Counted from the stretch's first letter, positions 8,907-18,978 are shown. The stretch: 64,000 bases of DNA from JAJDYQ01 sp965214035 (GCA_965214035.1 OZ243932.1:2170001-2234000), one strand, 5' to 3'. Notes: generated by a model from the sequence alone, not told the origin. Made by a program: numbers and translations.

Positions 8907-8944
8907 AAGATTATTAACATTGGATTTGAAGAGGGCTTTTAGCC

Positions 8945-10486
8945 ATGCAACTCAGTGCAACGGAAATTTCTGATCTGATTCAGAAGAAAATTGAAAACTT
9001 TGAAATGCCGGCCGAGGCAAAGACCGAGGGCACGGTGATCAGTCTGACTGACGGTATCGCGCGTATTCATGGCCTGTCTGATGTGATGCAGGGTGAGATG
9101 GTCAGTTTTGGTGATGGCATCACGGGCATAGCACTTAATCTTGAGCGTGATTCAGTCGGCGCGGTTGTGCTGGGGGATTACGGCAGGATTTCCGAGGGTG
9201 ACACGGTGAAGTGTACAGGCCGTATCATGGAGGTGCCTGTTGGTGAGGGCTTGCTGGGTCGGGTTGTTGATTCGCTGGGGAACCCGATTGATGGCAAGGG
9301 CCCTATTGAGGCGAGCCGCCATGAGCCGGTTGAGAAGGTCGCGCCGGGAGTGATCGCCCGCCAGTCCGTTTCCCGGCCGGTACAGACCGGGCTGAAAGCG
9401 ATTGATTCCATGGTGCCGATTGGTCGTGGTCAGCGCGAGTTGATCATTGGTGACCGGCAAACGGGCAAGAGCGCCATTGCGATTGATGCCATTATTAATC
9501 AGAAAGGCACGGGCGTTAAATGTATCTATGTCGCGATTGGCCAGAAAAATTCCAGCGTTGCCGGTGTTGTCCGCAAGCTGGAGGAGCATGGAGCCATGGA
9601 GCACACGATTGTGGTTGCGGCAACAGCGGCCGAGTCTGCCGCACTGCAATTTATCGCCCCCTATGCGGGCTGTTCCATGGGCGAGTACTTCCGTGATAAA
9701 GGCGAAGATGCGTTGATTATTTATGACGATCTGACCAAGCAGGCGTGGGCCTATCGTCAGGTATCGCTGCTGCTGCGTCGCCCACCGGGGCGGGAGGCTT
9801 ATCCGGGTGATGTTTTTTATCTGCATTCGCGCCTGCTGGAGCGTGCGGCACGTATTAACGCGGAATACGTTGAAAAAATCACGGATGGCAAGGTTAAAGG
9901 TCAAACAGGGTCTTTGACTGCCCTCCCAATCATTGAAACGCAGGCGGGTGATGTTTCTGCTTTTGTGCCGACTAATGTTATTTCCATTACCGATGGTCAG
10001 ATCTTTCTGGAGTCTGATCTGTTCAATGCTAATGTGCGTCCGGCAATTAATGCGGGCCTGTCGGTATCGCGTGTCGGTGGTGCGGCTCAGACGGCTGTTA
10101 TCAAAAAGCTGGGTGGTGGTGTCCGTCTCGCGCTGGCCCAGTATCGCGAACTGGCAGCTTTCGCACAGTTTGCTTCTGATCTTGATGACGCTACCAGAAA
10201 GCAGTTGGAGCGTGGTCAGCGTGTTACCGAGCTGATGAAGCAGCCACAGTATTCACCTATGAATGTTGCAGAAATGGCGGTTTCTCTTTACGCCGTGAAC
10301 GAGGGTTATCTGGATGATGTTGAGCTAAACAAGGTGGGCGCTTTCGAGGCAGCCCTGATTGCCCATATGAATCAGTCTCATGGCGATCTGATGAACAGGG
10401 TTGTCGAGTCAGGCGACTGGAATGATGAGTTTGCCGATGCCTTCAAGGCGGCGCTTGATGATTTTGTTGCCAACCATGCCTGGTAA
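8945..10486 (+). CDS. atpA: ATP synthase F1 subunit alpha
   Basis: Alpha subunits form the hexamer with beta and carry the non-catalytic nucleotide sites. The 513-residue protein has the N-terminal beta barrel, the Walker A loop GDRQTGKSA near residues 169-177 and the C-terminal helical bundle. The alpha/beta signature PAINAGLSVSRVGG lies near residues 363-376. Length and sequence match the gammaproteobacterial protein. It is in the usual place between atpH and atpG. Confidence 0.99.
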   Translation: MQLSATEISDLIQKKIENFEMPAEAKTEGTVISLTDGIARIHGLSDVMQGEMVSFGDGITGIALNLERDSVGAVVLGDYGRISEGDTVKCTGRIMEVPVGEGLLGRVVDSLGNPIDGKGPIEASRHEPVEKVAPGVIARQSVSRPVQTGLKAIDSMVPIGRGQRELIIGDRQTGKSAIAIDAIINQKGTGVKCIYVAIGQKNSSVAGVVRKLEEHGAMEHTIVVAATAAESAALQFIAPYAGCSMGEYFRDKGEDALIIYDDLTKQAWAYRQVSLLLRRPPGREAYPGDVFYLHSRLLERAARINAEYVEKITDGKVKGQTGSLTALPIIETQAGDVSAFVPTNVISITDGQIFLESDLFNANVRPAINAGLSVSRVGGAAQTAVIKKLGGGVRLALAQYRELAAFAQFASDLDDATRKQLERGQRVTELMKQPQYSPMNVAEMAVSLYAVNEGYLDDVELNKVGAFEAALIAHMNQSHGDLMNRVVESGDWNDEFADAFKAALDDFVANHAW

Positions 10487-10511
10487 TTAACGATTTAATC
10501 TGCTGATTGAT

Positions 10512-11375
10512 ATGGCAAACGAGAAAGAGATTCGCACCAAGATCAAGAGTGTTCAAAATACTCAGAAGATCACCCGTGCCATGGAAATGGTGGCAGCATC
10601 CAAGATGCGCAGGGCCCAGGACCGTATGCGGGCAGCGCGTCCCTATGCCGAAAAAATTCGTAATGTGGCTTCTCATATCGCGTATGCACACAGCGAATAT
10701 CGCCATCCCTTTTTGAAAGAACGGGAGGCCAGACATGTCGGATATATTGTGGTTACATCTGATCGTGGCTTGTGTGGTGGTCTGAATGTCAATCTGTTCA
10801 AAAAGACCGTCAATGAGCTTAAAGAGTGGAGTGACAGGGGCGTCGGGATTGATGTCTGTGCCATAGGCAAAAAAGGTATCGGATTCTTTGCCTCTATCGG
10901 CAGTAATGTTGTCAGTCAGCAATCCGGCCTTGGCGATGCGCCCGCCGCACATGAACTGATCGGCACGATCAAGATCATGCTTGATGCCTATAAGGAAGGC
11001 CAGCTTGACAGATTGTTTCTAGTCTATAATACCTTTGTGAACTCCATGACACAAGAACCGAATATCGAGACCCTGCTGCCCTTACATGCGTTCGAGCGTG
11101 ATGATAGCCTCGACAAGCACTGGGATTATATCTATGAGCCAGAGGCGGCCAGTATGCTGGATCAGGTGTTTATGCGTTATATCGAGTCCCTTGTTTACCA
11201 GGGTCTAGTAGAGAATATTGCCTGTGAAATGTCAGCGCGTATGGTGGCCATGAAATCTGCAACCGATAATGCAGGTGAGCTGATTAACGAATTACAGTTG
11301 GTTTATAACAAGGCGCGTCAGGCCTCAATCACTCAGGAAATTTCCGAGATTGTGGGTGGCGCGGCTGCGGTATAA
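10512..11375 (+). CDS. atpG: ATP synthase F1 subunit gamma
   Basis: The central shaft of F1, 287 residues, same length as E. coli. The N-terminal helix has KITRAMEMVAASKMRRAQ and the C-terminal helix has ELQLVYNKARQASITQEISE, the PROSITE-type gamma signature. These two helices form the coiled coil that rotates inside the alpha-beta ring. It begins 26 bases after atpA. Confidence 0.99.
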   Translation: MANEKEIRTKIKSVQNTQKITRAMEMVAASKMRRAQDRMRAARPYAEKIRNVASHIAYAHSEYRHPFLKEREARHVGYIVVTSDRGLCGGLNVNLFKKTVNELKEWSDRGVGIDVCAIGKKGIGFFASIGSNVVSQQSGLGDAPAAHELIGTIKIMLDAYKEGQLDRLFLVYNTFVNSMTQEPNIETLLPLHAFERDDSLDKHWDYIYEPEAASMLDQVFMRYIESLVYQGLVENIACEMSARMVAMKSATDNAGELINELQLVYNKARQASITQEISEIVGGAAAV

Positions 11376-11422
11376 GCCCGGATTGAAATTATTTTTAAGT
11401 ATTGAAGCAGAGGACCTGAATA

Positions 11423-12799
11423 ATGAGTTCCGGAAAAGTTGTTGAAGTAATCGGCGCGGTTGTGGATGTCGAATTTCCCCGTGATGCGATACCTGGCATT
11501 TATGATGCCCTCAAAGTTGAGGGTGGTGTGTTGACGCTCGAAGTTCAGCAGCAGTTGGGCGATGGTGTTGTGCGTGCGATTGCACTGGGCTCAACAGACG
11601 GCCTGCGTCGTGGTTTGACAGCCGAGAATACCGGGGCACCCATTACCATTCCGGTGGGTCAGGGTACGCTGGGTCGCATCATGAATGTGCTCGGCGAACC
11701 GATTGATGAGGCCGGGCAGATTGAAACGCAGGATTATGCGCCAATTCATCGTGCGCCGCCGACTTATGCTGATCAGGCTGCGGCCGTCGAGATACTGGAA
11801 ACCGGCATCAAGGTCATTGACCTGATCATGCCGATTGCCAAGGGTGGCAAGGTGGGTCTGTTCGGTGGCGCAGGTGTCGGTAAGACCGTTACTCTGATGG
11901 AACTGATCCGTAACATTGCGATTGAACACGCCGGTTTTTCTGTGTTTGCCGGAGTTGGCGAGCGTACTCGTGAGGGTAACGACTTCTACCATGAAATGAA
12001 GGAGAGCAATGTGCTCGACAAGGTGGCGCTGGTATATGGCCAGATGAATGAGCCGCCGGGAAACCGACTGCGGGTTGCCCTGACGGGCCTGACTATCGCA
12101 GAACATTTTCGTGATGAAGGCCGCGATGTATTGCTGTTCGTGGATAATATTTATCGCTACACACTGGCCGGCACCGAGGTATCGGCACTGCTTGGTCGCA
12201 TGCCCTCGGCAGTCGGTTACCAGCCGACATTGGCGGAGGAAATGGGCGTCCTTCAGGAACGCATCACATCGACCAGAAAGGGTTCCATTACTTCATTCCA
12301 GGCCGTTTATGTGCCGGCAGATGATCTGACGGACCCTTCACCTGCCACAACATTTGCCCATCTGGAAGCGATGCTGGTGCTGTCCCGTCAGGTTGCAGAG
12401 TTGGGAATTTATCCTGCTGTGGATCCGCTCGATTCGACCTCTCGCCAGCTTGACCCGCTGGTTGTCGGCAATGAGCACTATGAGGTCGCACGGTCCGTAC
12501 AGGGCACTCTGCAACGTTATAAGGAACTGAAAGATATCATCGCGATTCTGGGTATGGATGAATTAAGTGACGAAGACAAGCTGGTTGTCGGGCGTGCGCG
12601 CAAGGTTCAGCGCTTTCTTTCTCAGCCGTTCTTTGTGGCAGAGCCTTTTACCGGCGCACCGGGAAAGTATGTATCCCTGAAAGATACGGTTGCTGGATTC
12701 AAGGCGATCGTTGCCGGCGAATATGACCATTTGCCAGAGCAGGCATTTTATATGGTCGGTGATATTGCCGAAGCGGAAGAAAAAGCAAAAACATTGTAA
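11423..12799 (+). CDS. atpD: ATP synthase F1 subunit beta
   Basis: Catalytic subunit of 458 residues. Walker A is GGAGVGKTV near residues 149-157, the catalytic Glu is in GVGERTREGND, Walker B is VLLFVDNIYRYT, and the DELSDEDK segment (DELSEED class) is near residue 380. The wording DNIYRYTLAGTEVSALLGRM is the form typical of Beta- and Gammaproteobacteria. It lies between atpG and atpC. Confidence 0.99.
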   Translation: MSSGKVVEVIGAVVDVEFPRDAIPGIYDALKVEGGVLTLEVQQQLGDGVVRAIALGSTDGLRRGLTAENTGAPITIPVGQGTLGRIMNVLGEPIDEAGQIETQDYAPIHRAPPTYADQAAAVEILETGIKVIDLIMPIAKGGKVGLFGGAGVGKTVTLMELIRNIAIEHAGFSVFAGVGERTREGNDFYHEMKESNVLDKVALVYGQMNEPPGNRLRVALTGLTIAEHFRDEGRDVLLFVDNIYRYTLAGTEVSALLGRMPSAVGYQPTLAEEMGVLQERITSTRKGSITSFQAVYVPADDLTDPSPATTFAHLEAMLVLSRQVAELGIYPAVDPLDSTSRQLDPLVVGNEHYEVARSVQGTLQRYKELKDIIAILGMDELSDEDKLVVGRARKVQRFLSQPFFVAEPFTGAPGKYVSLKDTVAGFKAIVAGEYDHLPEQAFYMVGDIAEAEEKAKTL

Positions 12800-12828
12800 C
12801 CATTAGCTATTAACATCCTGATTATAAC

Positions 12829-13254
12829 ATGGCCATGACGACACATATTGATGTGGTGAGCGCGGAATCAGAAATTTTTTCTGGCTCCGCGATTATGATT
12901 TATGCCTCTGCTGAAATGGGCGAGGTTGGCATAGCTCCTCGCCACGCGCCAATGCTCGCACGCTTGAAGCCGGGAGAGGTGCGTGTCATTGCCCAGGATG
13001 GTGAGGAGCAACGTATTTATGTTTCTGGCGGCATTCTGGAGGTCCAGCCCCATGTGGTAACTATTTTGGCTGATGTGGCGACACGGGCTGCTGATTTGGA
13101 TGAGGCTGCCGCACTGGAAGCCAGAGAGCGTGCCGAGAAGTCCATGCACGACAAGACAGATGCCGTTGGTTATGCAAATGCTCAAAAGGAGTTTGCCGAG
13201 GCGGCTGCCCAGTTGCGCTCCATTGAGGCGTTGCGCAAAAGAGCCAAGCGCTGA
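12829..13254 (+). CDS. atpC: ATP synthase F1 subunit epsilon
   Basis: A 141-residue protein with an N-terminal beta sandwich (HIDVVSAESEIFSG, GEVGIAPRHAPMLARLKPGE) and a C-terminal helical hairpin. The hairpin can insert into F1 and inhibit ATP hydrolysis. It is the last subunit gene of the atp operon. The FKBP gene follows after only 11 bases, so transcription may continue. Confidence 0.97.
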   Translation: MAMTTHIDVVSAESEIFSGSAIMIYASAEMGEVGIAPRHAPMLARLKPGEVRVIAQDGEEQRIYVSGGILEVQPHVVTILADVATRAADLDEAAALEARERAEKSMHDKTDAVGYANAQKEFAEAAAQLRSIEALRKRAKR

Positions 13255-13265
13255 TTTTTCTGCAG

Positions 13266-13763
13266 ATGCCCGGCCAGAAAATCAGCAAGGGTAAGGCTGT
13301 TCACTTTACCTACTTCATCACTATTGATGCTGACGACTCGGTGGTTGAGCAGTCTGACATACCTATTGGCTATGTGCATGGTGGTTACAGTGAATTGATC
13401 GATAAGGTTGAGGTGGCACTTGAGGGTCACTCGGAAGGTGATCAGATCAGCGTGCCATTAAGCAGGAAGGAAAGTCTTTGGGCCTATGATTCATCTCTGA
13501 CTTTTACCGACGATATTGATAATGTCCCGGAACAATTCAGACGCATTGGTGCCCAGGTTGAAATGACCAATGAATCTGGCGAAACCAGGACATTTCTGGT
13601 AACCGGAATCAAAGATGGCAAGTTGACGGTTGATGGCAATCATCCGTTGGCAGGCAAGGCTATCACATTTCACGTGACCGTAAAGACAGTTCGGGATGCG
13701 ACAGCAGGGGAAATCAGTAAGGGTCGTCCAGATGATGATCTGCCCAGGAGTATGCTTCACTGA
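13266..13763 (+). CDS. FKBP-type peptidyl-prolyl isomerase, SlyD-like
   Basis: A 165-residue protein with the split FKBP domain of SlyD/FkpB. It has an N-terminal FKBP strand (KGKAVHFTYFITIDADD), an IPIGYVHGG segment, an inserted flap domain (about residues 70-125), and the return FKBP strand with GNHPLAGKAITFHVTV. These proteins isomerise X-Pro bonds and act as folding helpers in the cytoplasm. The histidine-rich metal tail of E. coli SlyD is absent. It lies between atpC and glmU, which is not its usual neighbourhood. Confidence 0.92.
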   Translation: MPGQKISKGKAVHFTYFITIDADDSVVEQSDIPIGYVHGGYSELIDKVEVALEGHSEGDQISVPLSRKESLWAYDSSLTFTDDIDNVPEQFRRIGAQVEMTNESGETRTFLVTGIKDGKLTVDGNHPLAGKAITFHVTVKTVRDATAGEISKGRPDDDLPRSMLH

Positions 13764-13783
13764 GAGTTTTCAGGCTTCTTCCC

Positions 13784-15142
13784 ATGAATAAAAGCCTTCA
13801 TATCATTATTTTAGCCGCCGGTCAGGGCACGCGCATGTATTCCTCGCTGCCCAAGGTTTTGCACAGGTTGGCAGGCAAACCCCTTCTGCATCATGTCCTG
13901 GACACTGCAATGCAACTGGGTGGACAGAAAATTCATGTGGTTTATGGGCATGGTGGTGAGGCTGTCATGAACGCCTGTAAATCATACGACGTCAACTGGG
14001 TTTTTCAGGAGGAGCAAAACGGTACCGGTCATGCGGTTGAGATGGCACTGCATGAAATTCCTGATGATAGTCACAGCCTGATTCTATATGGTGATGTTCC
14101 ACTGCTTTCTGCAGATACACTGCAAAGCCTGATAAAAAGTTGTGACCAGCTTGGAGTTTTGTCTGCCGTTTTTGAAAATCCTTCCGGTTATGGTCGTATT
14201 ATCAGGGAGGATGGTCATATTACCGGCATCATTGAAGAGCGCGATGCTTCTCCGAAACAGCGCCTGATTCGTGAAATAAATACAGGGGTACTGTTGGCAG
14301 ATTCTGCTCTGCTCAAATCATTGCTGAAAAGTATTGATAGCCATAATGATCAGGGTGAATTTTATCTGGTCGATTGTATTTCCATGGCGTATGGTCGTAA
14401 CATCATCATAGACAGCCTTGTGACGCATGATGAGCATGAGGTCGCAGGCGCTAATACCAGACGCCAGCTGGCTGATATCGAGCGTCACTATCAATTACAA
14501 AAAGCCTATGACTTGATGGATGCCGGTGTTCACGTGCTGGATCCTTCCCGCATTGATATCCGTGGTTCATTAGATTGTGGCAGGGATGTCGTAATTGATG
14601 TGAACTGTATTTTTTGTGGTAATGTTATCCTTGGCGATGGGGTGATGATAGGTCCTAATACACTCATTTCTGATAGTACAATAGGGTCAGGAGTGGTCGT
14701 AAAATCGAACTGTGTCATTGAGTCGGCCGCTGTCGGAGAAGCTTCCGTGATTGGCCCGTATGCCAGGTTGAGACCAGGGGTCAGGCTCGCATTCGCGGTT
14801 CATATTGGTAATTTTGTCGAAATAAAAAACTCTGGTATCGGAGCTGGAAGCAAAGTGAACCATCTGAGTTATATTGGTGATAGTGATATAGGGCAGAACG
14901 TTAATATTGGAGCAGGAACTATTACATGTAACTATGACGGTGCCAGCAAACATCGTACATTAATAGAGGATAACGCTTTTATCGGATCAGGTAATGAGCT
15001 GGTTGCACCGATTACCATAGGAGAGGGGGCGACCACAGGGGCAGGATCAACGCTTACTCAGGATGTGCAGGCACAACAGTTATCGTTGTCACGAAGCAGG
15101 CAGCGAAATATAACGGGTTGGAAGCGATCCGTAAAAAAATAG
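13784..15142 (+). CDS. glmU: GlmU, bifunctional UDP-GlcNAc synthesis enzyme
   Basis: GlmU acetylates glucosamine-1-phosphate and then couples it to UTP to give UDP-N-acetylglucosamine for peptidoglycan and lipopolysaccharide. The uridylyltransferase domain is N-terminal with the loop LAAGQGTRMYSSLPKVLH at residues 9-26. The C-terminal half is a left-handed beta helix with hexapeptide repeats (IGPYARLRPG, VEIKNSGIG, NIGAGTITCNYDG). The length of 452 residues is normal. It is followed 13 bases later by glmS, so the two steps of the pathway are coexpressed. Confidence 0.98.
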   Translation: MNKSLHIIILAAGQGTRMYSSLPKVLHRLAGKPLLHHVLDTAMQLGGQKIHVVYGHGGEAVMNACKSYDVNWVFQEEQNGTGHAVEMALHEIPDDSHSLILYGDVPLLSADTLQSLIKSCDQLGVLSAVFENPSGYGRIIREDGHITGIIEERDASPKQRLIREINTGVLLADSALLKSLLKSIDSHNDQGEFYLVDCISMAYGRNIIIDSLVTHDEHEVAGANTRRQLADIERHYQLQKAYDLMDAGVHVLDPSRIDIRGSLDCGRDVVIDVNCIFCGNVILGDGVMIGPNTLISDSTIGSGVVVKSNCVIESAAVGEASVIGPYARLRPGVRLAFAVHIGNFVEIKNSGIGAGSKVNHLSYIGDSDIGQNVNIGAGTITCNYDGASKHRTLIEDNAFIGSGNELVAPITIGEGATTGAGSTLTQDVQAQQLSLSRSRQRNITGWKRSVKK

Positions 15143-15155
15143 AAGAGGTGTTTAT

Positions 15156-16985
15156 ATGTGCGGGATAGTTGGGGCCGTTGCGAAGCGGGATATAGCGCCT
15201 ATATTGCTGGATGGCCTGAGGCATCTGGAGTACCGCGGTTATGATTCTGCTGGTCTATGTGTTTTGCATGATGGCCGTCTTGATCGTATCCGCAGAGTTG
15301 GCAAGGTCAGCGAACTGGACAGAGCGGTCGAAGAACAACAGCCGCAGGGATCGGTCGGCATTGCTCACACACGGTGGGCGACACATGGTAAACCATCCGA
15401 GGCGAATGCACACCCGCATATTTGCGAGCAATCTGTGGCAGTAGTGCATAATGGAATCATTGAGAATCATCTTGATATCAAGACTTGCCAGAAAAGCGCT
15501 GGTTATCGATTTACCTCTGCAACTGATACAGAGGTTATTGTCCATGAAATTCATCGCTTTCTTTCGCAGCAGTGCAATCTGTTTGATGCCGTGAAAATGA
15601 CCACTAGAAAATTAAAGGGTGCATATGCACTGGGTGTTATTTCATCAAGCCATCCGGGAGAAATGGTGGCAGCTCGAAAAGGAAGCCCTATGGTCATTGG
15701 TATTGGTCACGGCGAATATTACATCGCATCAGATCATCTGGCATTATTGTCGGTTACTCAAAAATTTATCTACCTTGAGGATGGTGATATTGCATATATG
15801 ACAGTAGATGATCTATGTATTGAAAATAAACGAGGGCAACGGGTTGAGCGACAGATCACCCAGTCTGATGCCAGCCTCGACTCCATCGATAAGGGTGAGT
15901 ACAGACATTATATGTTGAAAGAGATTCATGAGCAGCCGGCTGCTCTGGCGGAAACACTTGAGGGCCGTATTGCTGAAGATCATTTGCTGGAAGAAAGCTT
16001 TGGCGATGGTGCTGGAGCAATATTTGACAGGGTGAGAGAGGTTAGAATTATTGCCTGTGGCTCCAGCTATCATGCTGGATTGGTTGCAAGAAACTGGTTC
16101 GAAGGTCTGGCTGGTGTGCCTTGTCAGGTAGAAGTGGCCAGCGAATTTCGTTATCGCCATCCGGTCTCAAGCAGGGAGACACTGGTTATCGCTATCTCTC
16201 AGTCTGGTGAAACGGCTGATACGGTTGCGGCAGTGAAGGGTTCCCGAGAGCAGGGCTTTGGGCCGGTATTGGCTATTGTGAATGTTGCCGGGTCATCTCT
16301 TGTTCGCGAATCCGATCTGTCACTGTTGACACGAGCTGGTCCGGAAGTCGGAGTCGCCTCAACCAAGGCATTTACTACGCAGCTCTCGGCGCTATTGTTG
16401 GTTGTGATTGCTCTTGGTCGCAGGGCCGGGCTTTTGCCCGAACGAGAGGCAGAAATCATCCGCCAGCTTCGAACCCTGCCTGGATATTGTAAAAAAATGC
16501 TTCGTCTTGACATGGCAATACAAAAATTATCCAGGCAGCTTGCATCCAGACAACATGCGCTTTTTCTTGGGCGGGGAGTGCAGTTTCCAGTAGCAATGGA
16601 GGGGGCATTAAAGCTCAAGGAAGTATCTTATATCCATGCCGAGGCTTATCCGGCCGGCGAACTAAAGCACGGGCCTCTTGCTCTTGTCGATAGAAATATG
16701 CCTGTTATTGCAGTTGCTCCCAGAGATGATTTGCTGGGAAAATTAAAATCAAATCTTCATGAGGTTCGCGCACGTGGTGGAGAATTATATGTGTTTGCCG
16801 ATAAAGAAGCCGGCATCGAAAGCATGGAGGGTTGCTCGGTAATAGAAGTACCTTTGGTCGGCGATCACGTAACGCCGATTCTCTATACATTACCTTTGCA
16901 GTTACTGGCCTACCATGTCGCTGTGATCCGGGGTACGGATGTTGATCAGCCCAGGAATTTGGCAAAATCAGTTACGGTAGAATGA
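15156..16985 (+). CDS. glmS: Glucosamine-6-phosphate synthase
   Basis: GlmS makes glucosamine-6-phosphate from fructose-6-phosphate and glutamine. The catalytic Cys directly follows the start Met (MCGIVGAV), and the glutaminase domain spans about residues 1-240. Two SIS sugar-isomerase domains follow (ACGSSYHAGL, SQSGETADT, TKAFTTQ). The end PRNLAKSVTVE is the standard C-terminus. The length of 609 residues is normal. No ribozyme leader is expected or visible, since glmU ends only 13 bases upstream. Confidence 0.98.
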   Translation: MCGIVGAVAKRDIAPILLDGLRHLEYRGYDSAGLCVLHDGRLDRIRRVGKVSELDRAVEEQQPQGSVGIAHTRWATHGKPSEANAHPHICEQSVAVVHNGIIENHLDIKTCQKSAGYRFTSATDTEVIVHEIHRFLSQQCNLFDAVKMTTRKLKGAYALGVISSSHPGEMVAARKGSPMVIGIGHGEYYIASDHLALLSVTQKFIYLEDGDIAYMTVDDLCIENKRGQRVERQITQSDASLDSIDKGEYRHYMLKEIHEQPAALAETLEGRIAEDHLLEESFGDGAGAIFDRVREVRIIACGSSYHAGLVARNWFEGLAGVPCQVEVASEFRYRHPVSSRETLVIAISQSGETADTVAAVKGSREQGFGPVLAIVNVAGSSLVRESDLSLLTRAGPEVGVASTKAFTTQLSALLLVVIALGRRAGLLPEREAEIIRQLRTLPGYCKKMLRLDMAIQKLSRQLASRQHALFLGRGVQFPVAMEGALKLKEVSYIHAEAYPAGELKHGPLALVDRNMPVIAVAPRDDLLGKLKSNLHEVRARGGELYVFADKEAGIESMEGCSVIEVPLVGDHVTPILYTLPLQLLAYHVAVIRGTDVDQPRNLAKSVTVE

Positions 16986-16986
16986 T

Positions 16987-17631
16987 TTATTTTCCGATGA
17001 TTTTCTGATGAAATCCATGCGTGAAAATATATGTCTCGATTTCCATGTATCTGGCTTCTGAATCCAGTTCAGGCAGGGTCTCGCCCGCTTTTGCACGGGT
17101 CATCGCATCCTGCCGGTTTTTGTCACACCATACGGATACGGCTTTTTTATAGGCAGTAGAATCCAATCCAGTGCGCGGATAGAAGAGATAATTAACCGAA
17201 ATTCCAAGGTCATTGTACGCGGCCATTTCCGAATGTAGTTTTCGACAGTAGCCGCAATCAATATCGGTAAAGACGGTTATCGTATGGTTTGGTTCTTTGG
17301 CCGGAAAAGCCACCATCTGGTTGTCTTTCAGTCCGGCCACCACTTCCATCCGGATTTCTTTGAGGCGATTTCTTGTCAGGTTTTGACGGCTGTCAAGCTC
17401 AATAATATTTCCGGATATCAGATATCTGCCGTCCTCCGACAGGTAGTATAATTGTGTGCCTGCTCGTAGTTCATACAGACTATTCAACGGGGTAACGCGG
17501 ATGCTTCCCTCCGTGAGTCCGAGCTTTTGGGCTGCGGTACTCACTGCTTCAGGAATTTCGTCTGCCATAACGGCAAATGACGGTACCAGTAATATAGCCA
17601 GAAAAGAAGAATGAATACGCTTAAGCAGCAT
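16987..17631 (-). CDS. dsbC: Thiol:disulfide interchange protein DsbC
   Basis: A periplasmic disulfide isomerase. From the start at 17631, which has GGTGGGGA before it, the product has a signal peptide (LLKRIHSSFLAILLVPSF) and about 214 residues. The N-terminal DsbC dimerisation domain is followed by a thioredoxin domain with the active site DIDCGYCRKLH. A second cysteine (SVWCDKNR) fits the structural disulfide of DsbC. It is convergent with glmS, one base apart, and is downstream of xerD, the order seen in many gammaproteobacteria. Confidence 0.94.
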   Translation of the reverse strand: MLLKRIHSSFLAILLVPSFAVMADEIPEAVSTAAQKLGLTEGSIRVTPLNSLYELRAGTQLYYLSEDGRYLISGNIIELDSRQNLTRNRLKEIRMEVVAGLKDNQMVAFPAKEPNHTITVFTDIDCGYCRKLHSEMAAYNDLGISVNYLFYPRTGLDSTAYKKAVSVWCDKNRQDAMTRAKAGETLPELDSEARYMEIETYIFTHGFHQKIIGK

Positions 17632-17706
17632 TGACTTGTCCCCACCTGATTTCGAGTTGTCTGATTCGACCATTAATTCGGCAGAAAATTCATAGCACTG
17701 TAGTCG

Positions 17707-18603
17707 CTATCCCCGCGGATGATGCTTTGTGTGTAATTGTTTCAGGCGCTCTTGCGCAACATGGGTGTAAATCTGCGTCGTGGATAGATCGCTATGGCCG
17801 AGCAACATCTGGACTACACGTAAATCAGCGCCGTGATTTAGTAGATGTGTGGCAAATGAATGTCTCAGTGTATGCGGCGAGAGCGCGACGGTGATGCCGA
17901 CTTTTTGGGCGTGGCGTTTAATCAGGAACCAGAACGCCTGCCGCGTCATTGCTGCTCCTCTTGAGGTGATGAACACGGCATCCGTGCGTCGGCCTTTCAA
18001 TAGATTCTCGCGGGCGGTTGCCAGATAACTTTGCAGCCAGTCCAGTGCTTCTTCTCCCATGGGTACCAGACGTTCTTTATTTCCTTTGCCCAGCAGGTGT
18101 ATCAGTCCGCGCTGCAGACTCATCTGATTCAGTTTCAGATTGATGATTTCAGAAACCCGCAGACCAGAGGCATACATCAATTCCAGCATGGCCCGGTCTC
18201 TCAGGCCGAGAGCGGTATCGGTATCGGGGGCCAGCAAAAGCGACTCGACATCCGCCTCACTCAGGGATTTTGGCAGATTGTGACCCAGCCGGGGCGACTC
18301 TATTAGAGCGGAGGGATCGTCCTCCCGCAGACCCTCCCGGCACATAAAGCGAAAAAGCTGGCGCAGGCTGGAAAGCAGCCGGGCAGTTGAGCGCGGGCGC
18401 GTATTTTGTGCGACCCGCTGGGCCAGATAGGCATGAATGTCGCTGCGATCAGCCTGTAGTAAGGACGAATTGCGATCAGACAGCCAGCGCACAAACAAAG
18501 CCAGATCGGAACGGTATGAGGCCAGGGTGTTATGGCTCAGGCCACGCTCCATCCACAGGCGGTCAATGAAATTATCTATCAGGGTCTCATTTTCGGTTGT
18601 CAT
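17707..18603 (-). CDS. xerD: Tyrosine recombinase XerD
   Basis: XerD acts with XerC at dif to resolve chromosome dimers at the septum. The 298-residue protein has an N-terminal SAM-like DNA-binding domain and a C-terminal catalytic domain. The catalytic residues are visible: Arg in SGLRVSE, Lys in GKGNKERLVP, His-x-x-Arg in HTLRHSFATH, His in LGHSDLST, and the nucleophile Tyr in QIYTHV. The gene order trx-xerD-dsbC and the length favour XerD over XerC. Confidence 0.94.
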   Translation of the reverse strand: MTTENETLIDNFIDRLWMERGLSHNTLASYRSDLALFVRWLSDRNSSLLQADRSDIHAYLAQRVAQNTRPRSTARLLSSLRQLFRFMCREGLREDDPSALIESPRLGHNLPKSLSEADVESLLLAPDTDTALGLRDRAMLELMYASGLRVSEIINLKLNQMSLQRGLIHLLGKGNKERLVPMGEEALDWLQSYLATARENLLKGRRTDAVFITSRGAAMTRQAFWFLIKRHAQKVGITVALSPHTLRHSFATHLLNHGADLRVVQMLLGHSDLSTTQIYTHVAQERLKQLHTKHHPRG

Positions 18604-18606
18604 GCT

Positions 18607-18978
18607 TCAGGCACGGTTTTCTTGCTGCCGAGCTACTTCGGTGCGCACTTCATCCATATCCAGTTCGCGCACATTACGGATAATCTCTTCCAATGCGGCG
18701 GATGACAATGTACCTGATTGCGCGAAAACGCCCATTTGTTCACGGAAGATCATCAATGTCGGGATGGACTGAATTTGAAATCGGGCAGCAAGTTCTTGCT
18801 GCTCTTCGGTATTCACCTTGCCGAAAGCAATGTCGGTATGCTGTTCGGAAGCCGCTTCAAAAACAGGGATAAACTGTTTGCAGGGGCCACACCAGATGGC
18901 CCAAAAATCGACAATCACAATATCATTGTCATCAATAAAAGCATTAAAGCTATCAATGGTCAGGTCGATAGTAGCCAC
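18607..18978 (-). CDS. Thioredoxin
   Basis: A 123-residue thioredoxin fold without a signal peptide. The active site is WAIWCGPCKQF near residues 27-37, with Ile in place of the common Pro or Glu between the tryptophans. The cis-Pro loop QSIPTLMIF follows. It reduces protein disulfides in the cytoplasm. It lies 3 bases upstream of xerD on the same strand, so the two are probably cotranscribed with dsbC. Confidence 0.92.
   Translation of the reverse strand: MATIDLTIDSFNAFIDDNDIVIVDFWAIWCGPCKQFIPVFEAASEQHTDIAFGKVNTEEQQELAARFQIQSIPTLMIFREQMGVFAQSGTLSSAALEEIIRNVRELDMDEVRTEVARQQENRA

Noticed and set aside
13764..15155. A possible glmS ribozyme
   Set aside because: glmU ends 13 bases before glmS and there is no leader; the ribozyme is a feature of Firmicutes.
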